DNA from: CBFHSF01 sp965661055
GTDB taxonomy: Bacteria; Bacteroidota; Bacteroidia; Flavobacteriales; Schleiferiaceae
NCBI GenBank assembly: GCA_965661055.1
Contig: CBFICS010000028.1
Location: 1-11,262 of the forward strand
Direction: 5' to 3'
Length of the DNA: 11,262 nt
Below the pieces are notes generated by a model. That model was not told where the DNA came from. It did not search any database and saw nothing but the letters and a program-made list of their open reading frames with translations. Of this stretch, positions 1-5,965 are shown in pieces. Numbering within the stretch: position 1 is the first letter of the stretch; each line of letters starts with the position of its first letter. The translations under genes and the position numbers were made by a program.

Positions 1-1
1 C

Positions 2-103
2 TTTGGCGAAGGATTGAATTATTGTTACTGGGATTTAAGCAACAAAGCTAATGAATTGGGCGTGATTTGTGATGGAGAGATAATTGCACTAAAAAAGTAT
101 TAA
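2..103 (+). CDS. C-terminal end of an unknown protein (partial)
   Basis: An open frame enters from the left edge and ends at TAA 101-103, giving 33 residues ending in GEIIALKKY. The rest lies outside the window. The tail is compact and mixed hydrophobic/charged, with no membrane segment or recognised motif, so no function is proposed. Being frame-open from the edge and running in the same direction as the next genes, it is probably the real end of a gene, but 33 codons is weak evidence. A 329-base gap separates it from the efflux operon, so it is probably not in the same transcript. Confidence 0.5.
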   Translation, partial: FGEGLNYCYWDLSNKANELGVICDGEIIALKKY

Positions 104-432
104 TGGGCGATTAAAACGGAAATAATTCATAGTGAACCCTTCACTTATCATGGCCCAATGGTTCTGGATTTTTTTTAGAATAGTAAAATGAATAAGACCG
201 TTTTGATATTTTTTCCTAATCCTTCCAACATTTAGTAGTTGAAAGAAGATCGAAACCATAAGGTTACTTGTCTTTACAGCATCTTCATAAAAATGAAAGT
301 TCAGCAGCTAATGGAACTTGTTGCCTCGGAATAAGTTCGGCGTTAACAGACGGTTTTTATCTCTAAAAGCACTAAATTAGTATATCTGCAGATTGTTATG
401 CTTTATTCACCAACTCTACAACTAAAAATGGT
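104..432. other. Intergenic region before the efflux operon
   Basis: There is no convincing gene in this stretch; the longest ATG frames are about 15 codons. Near the left end is a small perfect hairpin, AGTGAA-CCC-TTCACT at 131-145, and an eight-T run at 169-176, together a weak candidate terminator for the upstream gene. Near the right end two dyads lie next to each other: ACTAA-A-TTAGT (371-381) and the perfect palindrome ATCTGCAGAT (384-393), 40 bases before the adaptor start. This is where an operator would be expected. No exact Bacteroidota promoter (TAnnTTTG with an upstream TTTG) was found. Confidence 0.5.
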
Positions 433-1518
433 ATGAATACTTATTCTAAAATAACCTTTTTGTTTTCCTTGTTTCTGGTTTTTGGATGCAGTAATTCCAC
501 CCAAACGATCAAACCCAAAAAATCAAATATTACTGAAAGCGTTTATGCAGCTGGAATAGTAAAAAGCAATAGTCAATATGAAGTATTTGCGGGACTGAAT
601 GGTAAAATCGAATCCATTTTTGTAGATGAGGGTGACTCTGTTCAAAAAGGAACACCCCTTTTTCAGCTTGAGAACAATAGCATCAAATTAACCACTGAAA
701 ATGCAAGAGCTAACGCCATTGCCAATGACTATAAAAGGAATAAGACAAAACTTTCTGAAGCTCAAAATGCCATAGATTTTGCCCAAAAAAAAGTATTGAA
801 CGATTCCATATTACTGAATCGTCAACAAAACCTCTGGAAACAAAATATTGGGTCAAAAATTCAACTCGAACAGCAAGAACTAAGTTATGAAAACGCCAAA
901 GCCAACCTAAAAAAAGCTAAGGTTATCTATGAAGATTTAAACCGTCAATTGATACTTGCAGCAGAACAAAGTAAAAACAATTATAAAATTGCTCAAGCCA
1001 CCGAAAGTGATTTGATTATTAGAAGTGAATTGGACGGAATCGTTTATAAAATAAATTACAAAAAAGGTGAATTTACCAACGGGGCAACTCCTTTAGCTGT
1101 AGTCGGAAAACGTGATTTTATTCTCGAGTTTTATGTAGATGAATTGGACATCGTAAAAATAAAAAAAGGTCAAAAAGTACTAGTTCGTTTGGATAGTTAT
1201 CGAGACCAAATCTTTGATGCGAAAATAAGTTTCATATATCCAATGATGGATGCTCGGAAAAGAGCCTTTCAGGTAGAAGCGATTTTTACAAACACACCCG
1301 ATGTACTCTACCCAAACCTTACGCTAGAGGCAAATGTTATTATCAACGAAAAGAGGGATGCATTAACCATTCCCACCAACTACTTGGTTGGTGATACGGC
1401 TGTGATGCTAGAAGACGGTACCATTCGATTAATAAAAATCGGTTTAAAAGATTACAGAGCAGCAGAAATTCTTGAAGGAATAGATGAAAATATAAAAATC
1501 AAACTTCCAGAAGAATGA
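433..1518 (+). CDS. HlyD/MacA-family periplasmic adaptor, lipoprotein
   Basis: This is the membrane-fusion (adaptor) subunit of an ABC efflux pump. It should link the inner-membrane permease to an outer-membrane channel and help capture substrate in the periplasm. The N-terminus is a lipoprotein signal: a hydrophobic stretch (residues 7-18) ending in VFGC, with Cys19 as the lipid-modified residue. The first half of a lipoyl/biotinyl-like domain follows at about 51-80 (GKIESIFVDEGDSVQKG), then a charged helical coiled-coil hairpin (about 85-190), the second lipoyl half (about 196-225, DGIVYKINYKKGE), a beta-barrel (about 228-305) and a C-terminal membrane-proximal part. Length (361 aa) fits MacA-like adaptors. 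ATG 433 is used because the earlier ATG at 428 runs straight into a stop. Its last four bases overlap the permease start (ATGA), so the two are probably translationally coupled. The substrate cannot be read from the sequence. Family assignment is firm. Confidence 0.92.
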   Translation: MNTYSKITFLFSLFLVFGCSNSTQTIKPKKSNITESVYAAGIVKSNSQYEVFAGLNGKIESIFVDEGDSVQKGTPLFQLENNSIKLTTENARANAIANDYKRNKTKLSEAQNAIDFAQKKVLNDSILLNRQQNLWKQNIGSKIQLEQQELSYENAKANLKKAKVIYEDLNRQLILAAEQSKNNYKIAQATESDLIIRSELDGIVYKINYKKGEFTNGATPLAVVGKRDFILEFYVDELDIVKIKKGQKVLVRLDSYRDQIFDAKISFIYPMMDARKRAFQVEAIFTNTPDVLYPNLTLEANVIINEKRDALTIPTNYLVGDTAVMLEDGTIRLIKIGLKDYRAAEILEGIDENIKIKLPEE

Positions 1519-2774
1519 AAATTAAACACATTTTCGAAATAGCAAAAGCTTTACTTCTGGCTCGCTCAAAGCAAACTATAGTGGCAGCTATTGGTGTTGC
1601 ATTTAGTGTGGCTTTCTTCGTTTCACTTTTGGGTTTTATGGAAGGCTTGAATGCTCTTCTTGATGGATTGGTATTAAACAGAACCCCCCATATTCGATTG
1701 TATAACGACATTCGGCCCTCTAAAAATCAACCCATAGAATTAGATTCAACCTTTAAAGGCTACCATCATTTCATACATTCCGTTAAACCTGCTAATGCTA
1801 GAAAAGAAATCTACAATGTAGAGACTATTTTCAAAAGACTTGAAAACGATTCTCGAGTATATGACCTTGCTCCAAAGGTATCTGCCCAAGTTTTTTATAA
1901 TCTTGGAAATATTGAACTCAATGGGGTTCTCAACGGAATAGACGTAGCCCGAGAAGCAAAGTTGTTTCAATTTGAAGACTATATGTTGGAGGGGAATGCA
2001 TTTGATATAGAAAACCGCTCTAATAGTATCATCTTAGGAAAAGGTGTGGCCGACAAAATGATGGCAAAAAAAGGTGATCTGGTTCAAGTAACTACCATTA
2101 AAAGCAAACAATTTTCCTTAAAAGTAGTTGGGTTTTTTCAAACCGGTGTGGTGGAATTGGATAAGGTACAAAGTTATGTAAGTTTGGCTACCTGTCAGAA
2201 ACTATTGGGCGAACCGAGCACTTATATGAGCGATATCCAAATCAAACTTCACGATATGGATAAAGCTCCTGAATTAGCAAAAGAATATTCAGAACTATTT
2301 AATATAGATGCGGAAGATATACAAACTGCAAATGCCCAGTTTGAAACAGGGAGTAGCGCTAGAACCATTATTTCATTTGCAGTAGGTATCGTTTTATTAA
2401 TGGTTGCAGGTTTTGGTATTTATAACATACTGAATATGATGATATACGAGAAAATGGACACTATAGCCATTCTTAAAGCCACCGGGTTTTCAGGTTCAGA
2501 TGTGAGGAAAATTTTCATCGCTATTTCCTTGAGTATTGGGTTGGGTGGAGCTTTAATTGGAGCCTCATTGGGCTTTTTCTTTTCCGTGATGATAGATAAT
2601 ATTCCGTTTGATTCTGTCGCTGTGCCTACTGTAGATACTTATCCCGTAGATTATGGTATTCAGTATTATGCCATAGGAGTAATTTTTGCTTTGGCAACTA
2701 CCTATTTAGCCGGTTGGTTTCCTTCAAGAAAAGCGAGTTCATTGGATCCGGTAGAAATTATCAGAGGAAAATAA
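1515..2774 (+). CDS. ABC transporter permease, MacB/LolE-like (FtsX domain)
   Basis: Inner-membrane permease of the type VII (MacB/LolCE) ABC family. The topology is readable: one N-terminal membrane helix (about 21-42), a large periplasmic region (about 45-280), then three helices (about 284-308, 333-359 and 382-402) forming the FtsX domain. The cytoplasmic coupling stretch EKMDTIAILKATGFS (312-326) and the C-terminal end PSRKASSLDPVEIIRGK are typical of this family. Such permeases do not carry substrate through the membrane in the usual way; they pass ATP-driven movement to the periplasm for efflux or lipoprotein release. It overlaps the adaptor gene by four bases and is one base from the ATPase gene, so the three form one operon. 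The adjacent adaptor favours MacAB-like efflux over LolCDE lipoprotein sorting, but the substrate is unknown. Confidence 0.92.
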   Translation: MKIKHIFEIAKALLLARSKQTIVAAIGVAFSVAFFVSLLGFMEGLNALLDGLVLNRTPHIRLYNDIRPSKNQPIELDSTFKGYHHFIHSVKPANARKEIYNVETIFKRLENDSRVYDLAPKVSAQVFYNLGNIELNGVLNGIDVAREAKLFQFEDYMLEGNAFDIENRSNSIILGKGVADKMMAKKGDLVQVTTIKSKQFSLKVVGFFQTGVVELDKVQSYVSLATCQKLLGEPSTYMSDIQIKLHDMDKAPELAKEYSELFNIDAEDIQTANAQFETGSSARTIISFAVGIVLLMVAGFGIYNILNMMIYEKMDTIAILKATGFSGSDVRKIFIAISLSIGLGGALIGASLGFFFSVMIDNIPFDSVAVPTVDTYPVDYGIQYYAIGVIFALATTYLAGWFPSRKASSLDPVEIIRGK

Positions 2775-2775
2775 A

Positions 2776-3453
2776 ATGGGAAACAATATTTTATTAGAAG
2801 CTAAATCAATTTACAAATCGTTTTATGATCCCATAAAAATAGATGTGCTAAAAGACCTGTCTTTTACAATAAATCAAGGGGAATTTATTGCCGTAACAGG
2901 GAAGTCTGGCTGTGGAAAATCTTCTTTGCTTTATATCCTATCTACGATGGATTCTGATTACGAGGGTGAACTTTGGATAGATAATGAATTGATGGTTGGC
3001 AAAACAGAAGCCGGACTCGCAAGAATAAGAAATGAAAAAATCGGTTTTGTATTTCAATTTCATTATTTGTTGAATGAATTCAGCGTTTTGAAAAATGTTA
3101 TGCTTCCTGGCCTTAAAGCCAATAGGTTTTCTGAACAAGAACTCGAACACAAAGCTTACGAATTGCTAAAAAAACTAGGCATAGAAAAACTCGCTAGAAA
3201 AATGGCGTATCAAGTGTCGGGAGGAGAAAAGCAACGCATAGCTATCGTAAGGGCTATGATAAACGACCCCTTAATTTTGATGTGTGATGAACCTACGGGA
3301 AACCTAGACAGCAAAAATACCGATATGGTATATGATATTTTTAATGAATTGGTGAATACTTCCAATAAAACCTTACTGGTAGTCACCCACGATCAAAATT
3401 TTGCGGCTAAAACCCAACGCAACCTTGGGATGGACGATGGACGGATAATTTAA
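2776..3453 (+). CDS. ABC transporter ATP-binding protein, LolD/MacB type
   Basis: Cytoplasmic ATPase that drives the permease encoded just upstream. All nucleotide-binding motifs are present: Walker A GKSGCGKSS (42-50), Q-loop glutamine at 94, signature VSGGEKQR (147-154), Walker B LILMCDE (166-172) with catalytic Glu172, D-loop (GNLDSKN, from about 175) and H-loop His205. At 225 residues it is a stand-alone ATPase of the usual LolD/MacB-domain length, with no fused permease (unlike E. coli MacB). The Walker A Cys46 is a common variant and should not harm function. The start is one base after the permease stop. The next 240 bases hold no gene, so the operon appears to end here. No outer-membrane TolC-type gene is in the window, so the pump would have to share one encoded elsewhere. 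Confidence 0.93.
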   Translation: MGNNILLEAKSIYKSFYDPIKIDVLKDLSFTINQGEFIAVTGKSGCGKSSLLYILSTMDSDYEGELWIDNELMVGKTEAGLARIRNEKIGFVFQFHYLLNEFSVLKNVMLPGLKANRFSEQELEHKAYELLKKLGIEKLARKMAYQVSGGEKQRIAIVRAMINDPLILMCDEPTGNLDSKNTDMVYDIFNELVNTSNKTLLVVTHDQNFAAKTQRNLGMDDGRII

Positions 3454-3725
3454 TTAGGTAAAAAAAAAGCCAATGCAAGAAAAGGTGTAAACCTAAAGAA
3501 GAGAATTGTCTAACAAAACCAAATCTTTCGGTAAAATGGGTTTAGTCACAAAGAAGTTTGGTGCTTACCTTCGGATTCTTGGTAGTTTTTTGAACGGGTA
3601 AAAGCTTACCAAAGTTTAAAAAACAATGAATAAAAACTAAAGAACAAAGTGGGGTGCTTTAGTGCATTTTTTGTTCAATTTCATTAATTAATTTGTCTTT
3701 CGTGTTCCCTTTAATTTACAAATCT
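3454..3725. other. Non-coding stretch rich in short inverted repeats
   Basis: There is no supported gene between the ATPase stop and the next start. Several short complements are visible: a tight hairpin GGTAA-AAGC-TTACC (3597-3610), a further GGTAA (3530-3534) and TTACC (3565-3569) pair, and GCTTACC repeated at 3563-3569 and 3604-3610. Two interleaved stems, ACTAAAG (3636-3642) with CTTTAGT (3657-3663) and GAACAAA (3642-3648) with TTTGTTC (3670-3676), have the order a-b-a'-b' of an H-type pseudoknot. TTTG at 3557-3560 lies 22 bases before TAGTTTTTTG (3583-3592), a poor match to a Bacteroidota promoter. It may be the leader of the next gene plus the 3' end of the efflux operon. Chance structure in AT-rich DNA is not excluded. 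Confidence 0.3.
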
Positions 3726-4397
3726 ATGAGAATACTTATCACGTTTTTTTCACTGTCCCTTTCTTTATTAGCGAAATCAGAATGTCAGTACCACTTAGTG
3801 GAATTAAAGCTAAAGGTTACAACAGACAACATGAGTTCTATTTATTATTCAAGTATGAGTTTATGTGATTTTTATTCTGACTCACTTCAAAGTAAAACAT
3901 ATTTAATTAGATCCCTAAATCAAGGAAATTTAAAGGATAGTATTACGGTGTTCAATGACATCATTCGGTATGAGTATTTTATGGCTGACACCATCCATTC
4001 CAAAGAAAAAAACACGATAAGCAGTTTGATAAATGAGGTTGATTTATTGGTTAAGGACATTGATTCGGTAAAAGTTATCGAATACAAAGAGGTTTCCGTT
4101 TTTGATTTCATTTCTACCGAGTTAGAATTAGCCGACACCATTTGGCTAAACACCCCTCCGATTAGAAAAATCGGATTCGGAGCCTACTTATGTACGCACC
4201 AAATATTTATTCATGAGAAAAATTTAGAAAACAATAGAGTATTGAATCGGTTATACTACTTACAAAAAGAAATAGACTTGAAACTTGAATCAATGCATCC
4301 AGAGGAAGGGGATGAATACGATGCAAAAATTTGGCATTTAATTCAACAGTTAAGGAATGTAAAAAAAATGGTAGTGGTTTCAAGTTGTACCGACTAG
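3726..4397 (+). CDS. Secreted protein of unknown function
   Basis: I do not recognise this 223-residue protein. ATG 3726 is chosen because it gives a clean signal peptide: MR, then a hydrophobic run (about 3-15), then a likely cleavage near AKS-E (16-19). An in-frame TTG at 3693 would place 11 extra residues ahead of the signal and is unlikely. The mature part is acidic and mostly helical in look, with four cysteines (20, 47, 156 and 221) that could form disulfides in the periplasm. It has no repeat, no further membrane segment and no catalytic motif that I can name. It stands alone, about 270 bases after the efflux operon and 129 before the SDR, in the same direction. It could be lineage-specific. 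That it is a real gene is supported by length, signal peptide and absence of a competing frame. Confidence 0.75.
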   Translation: MRILITFFSLSLSLLAKSECQYHLVELKLKVTTDNMSSIYYSSMSLCDFYSDSLQSKTYLIRSLNQGNLKDSITVFNDIIRYEYFMADTIHSKEKNTISSLINEVDLLVKDIDSVKVIEYKEVSVFDFISTELELADTIWLNTPPIRKIGFGAYLCTHQIFIHEKNLENNRVLNRLYYLQKEIDLKLESMHPEEGDEYDAKIWHLIQQLRNVKKMVVVSSCTD

Positions 4398-4511
4398 AAA
4401 CATCTATTCTGAAAAAACAAGTTAGACTGTCCGTAATCTTTTAATTTTTAACGTTTTAATTATTTTCACTTCTATTTCAATTATAGATTTACCTAAACCA
4501 AACTTCAATTC

Positions 4512-4523
4512 AAAAACAAGCAA
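4512..4523 (+). promoter_or_regulatory. A-rich leader element before the SDR start
   Basis: AAAAACAAGCAA ends exactly three bases before ATG 4527. The identical 12 bases sit at the same distance before the lipocalin ATG (9944-9955), and AATTCAA precedes both. There is no Shine-Dalgarno; in Bacteroidota an A-rich stretch here commonly serves the ribosome. The identity between two distant genes suggests a shared translation-initiation or regulatory site. Confidence 0.45.
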
Positions 4524-4526
4524 TTC

Positions 4527-5222
4527 ATGAGAAATTATGTTATTATAGGAGGCTCATCCGGAATAGGAGAGGCCATAGTTCAGTCGTTTGAAAATGAAGA
4601 CGTTTTTGTTTTAGCGAGTTATCATTCAAGTGCAAAGACTGATTCAAAAAATGCAAAGTACTTTAAATTTGATGCTCTAAACGATGACCTGAATCTTGAT
4701 GATTTTCCTGAAAAAATTGATGGTTTAGTTTACTGTCCAGGAAGCATTAATTTAAAGCCATTTCATCGATTTTCAGAGCAAGATTTTTTGGATGATTTTA
4801 AACTTCAGGTATTGGGTGCTACCAAAGTAATCAAACAACTATTGCCAAAATTAAAGGCAAGTGGTGAAGGTTCCATTGTTTTGTTTTCAACCATTGCCGT
4901 TCAAACCGGATTTGCTTTTCACTCTCAAGTATCGATATCAAAAGGAGCTATAGAAGGTTTAACAAGAGCTTTGTCTGCAGAGTTGTCACCAACCATAAGG
5001 GTAAATGCAATAGCTCCCTCTCTTACCAACACGCCTTTGGCAAAAAGGCTTTTAGACACCGATCAAAAAATTGAAAAACAATCTGAAATGAATCCTCTAA
5101 AGCGTGTTGGAAGACCTGAAGACATCGCAGAAGCGGCACATTTTTTACTTTCACAAAAAGCCTCTTGGATCACAGGACAAATAATTCCCGTCGATGGTGG
5201 ATTTTCATCAATAAAAAAATAG
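4527..5222 (+). CDS. SDR-family oxidoreductase, photolyase-linked type
   Basis: A short-chain dehydrogenase/reductase fold of 231 residues (usual SDR length about 250). The nucleotide-binding motif GGSSGIG is at 8-14, the IRVNAIAPS stretch at 157-165, and the C-terminal WITGQIIPVDGG at 214-225. The active site is odd. The NNAG position reads YCPGS (69-73), Ser121/Thr122 stand where the catalytic Ser is expected, and the YxxxK motif reads VSISK (135-139), so the catalytic Tyr is Val while Lys139 is kept. I recall that SDRs found next to photolyase genes in marine bacteria often lack this Tyr; if so, this is a subfamily feature, not decay. Such a protein may bind NAD(P) without normal dehydrogenase chemistry. 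It is followed after two bases by the Lacal_2735 gene, so they form one transcript. It is cytoplasmic; the substrate is unknown. Confidence 0.88.
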   Translation: MRNYVIIGGSSGIGEAIVQSFENEDVFVLASYHSSAKTDSKNAKYFKFDALNDDLNLDDFPEKIDGLVYCPGSINLKPFHRFSEQDFLDDFKLQVLGATKVIKQLLPKLKASGEGSIVLFSTIAVQTGFAFHSQVSISKGAIEGLTRALSAELSPTIRVNAIAPSLTNTPLAKRLLDTDQKIEKQSEMNPLKRVGRPEDIAEAAHFLLSQKASWITGQIIPVDGGFSSIKK

Positions 5223-5224
5223 TT

Positions 5225-5398
5225 ATGTTCAACATTTTCAAAAAAAAGTCTGAGTTAGAAAAATTAGAGATTACCTATAAGAAATTACTGGAAGAATCTT
5301 TTAAGCTTTCTCATGTTAATCGAAAACTCAGTGATCTTAAAAGTGCAGAAGCTGACGAAATCCTAAAAAAGATTGAGGCACTAAAAGAATCTCACTAA
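5225..5398 (+). CDS. Lacal_2735 family small protein
   Basis: A 57-residue protein beginning MFNIFKKKSELEKL and carrying NRKLSD (32-37) followed by AEADEILKKIEAL (41-53). This pattern matches the Lacal_2735 family, known from Bacteroidota and of unknown function. It is almost entirely charged helix with heptad-like Leu/Ile spacing, so a small coiled coil is likely. The N-terminal MFNIFKKK could touch a membrane surface, but this is inference. ATG 5225 lies two bases after the SDR stop; an upstream in-frame ATG at 5165 lies inside the SDR gene and adds a tail unlike the family, so it is rejected. The stop codon falls inside the loop of a terminator hairpin, so this is the last gene of the SDR transcript. 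Confidence 0.85.
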   Translation: MFNIFKKKSELEKLEITYKKLLEESFKLSHVNRKLSDLKSAEADEILKKIEALKESH

Positions 5399-5415
5399 TT
5401 GGCTGAGAATCTTTT
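5383..5415 (+). terminator. Intrinsic terminator overlapping the end of the Lacal_2735 gene
   Basis: AAAAGAATCTCA (5383-5394) pairs with TGAGAATCTTTT (5404-5415), a 12-pair stem with a single A-A mismatch, around a nine-base loop that holds the TAA stop codon. The A arm and T arm flank the stem as in a bidirectional rho-independent terminator. It should separate the SDR/Lacal_2735 transcript from the photolyase operon downstream. Confidence 0.7.
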
Positions 5416-5424
5416 GAATCCTCT

Positions 5425-5559
5425 AAAGGTTATTCATCATTTTTGTCTTTCTAGGGGAGGGTAAAAGCTATTTTTTTAGTACCGGCTCAATTAATTTTTT
5501 CCTTTAAAAACCAAACATTGACTAGTAACCGATTGTTATGGTAACCAAAGGTTATTCAT
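5425..5559 (+). repeat. Direct repeat AAAGGTTATTCAT (two copies)
   Basis: Exact 13-base copies lie at 5425-5437 and 5547-5559, 122 bases apart, in the 288-base region between the terminator and the photolyase operon. The second copy is preceded by GGTAACC (5540-5546). It may be a pair of regulator sites, or the remains of a tandem duplication together with the repeat that begins at 5472. Confidence 0.5.
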
Positions 5560-5634
5560 ATCTAAAAGTCAGAACATCCTTCAATTAGACCGATGAAATA
5601 CTCCTTTTGATATGCAAATGCTTTTTTAGTGCCG
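5472..5634 (+). repeat. Direct repeat TTTTTTAGT(A/G)CCG (two copies)
   Basis: Copies at 5472-5484 and 5622-5634 differ at one of 13 bases. Each lies downstream of one copy of AAAGGTTATTCAT, so the two motifs occur in the same order twice (gaps of 34 and 62 bases between motifs). The rest of the two units does not align well by eye. Confidence 0.45.
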
Positions 5635-5686
5635 AATCATTCACCTCTTTTGGTGGATTGCGTCGATAAACGAGACCCTTATACAA

Positions 5687-5965
5687 ATGACAGATAAAGA
5701 GATTGAAGAAATAGACAGAATCATTGAAATGGCATGGGAGGATAGAACTCCTTTTGAAGCCATTAAAAATCAGTTTGGTGTAACCGAGTCTGAAGTAATA
5801 AAAATAATGCGCAAAGAATTGAAGGAGAGTTCATTTAAACTCTGGAGAAAACGGGTTAATAGTGGTGTAAGTAGTAAGCATTTAAACAAAAGGAGCCATG
5901 AAATCAGTAGATTCAAGTCTTCAAGGCAAAAAAGTATTTCTAATAATAAAATTTCAAAGCGATAG
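5687..5965 (+). CDS. TIGR03643 / DUF2805 family small protein
   Basis: A 92-residue protein. Residues 3-57 carry the family's typical core: EIDRIIEMAWEDRTPFEAI, then QFGVTESEVIKIMRKELK, then SSFKLWRKRV. The core looks like a small helix-turn-helix, and similar proteins sit beside photolyase and cryptochrome genes in marine bacteria; the function is not established. The tail (about 60-92) is basic and low-complexity, longer than I expect for the family, and may be poorly conserved. Its stop TAG (5963-5965) overlaps the ATA codon at which the next protein appears to begin. It is the first gene of the probable photolyase operon and follows 288 bases of non-coding DNA carrying two pairs of direct repeats. 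Confidence 0.85.
   Translation: MTDKEIEEIDRIIEMAWEDRTPFEAIKNQFGVTESEVIKIMRKELKESSFKLWRKRVNSGVSSKHLNKRSHEISRFKSSRQKSISNNKISKR

Noticed and set aside
1499..2000. Reverse-strand frames inside the permease gene (1499-1711 and 1746-1970)
   Set aside because: They lie fully opposite a clear ABC permease, carry no family motif and have unlikely composition; they are shadows.
2938..3150. Reverse-strand frame inside the ATPase gene
   Set aside because: It is opposite the conserved Q-loop region of a certain ABC ATPase; no independent support.
3920..4153. Reverse-strand frame inside the secreted-protein gene
   Set aside because: The forward frame has a signal peptide and is longer; the reverse frame has no motif or initiation context.
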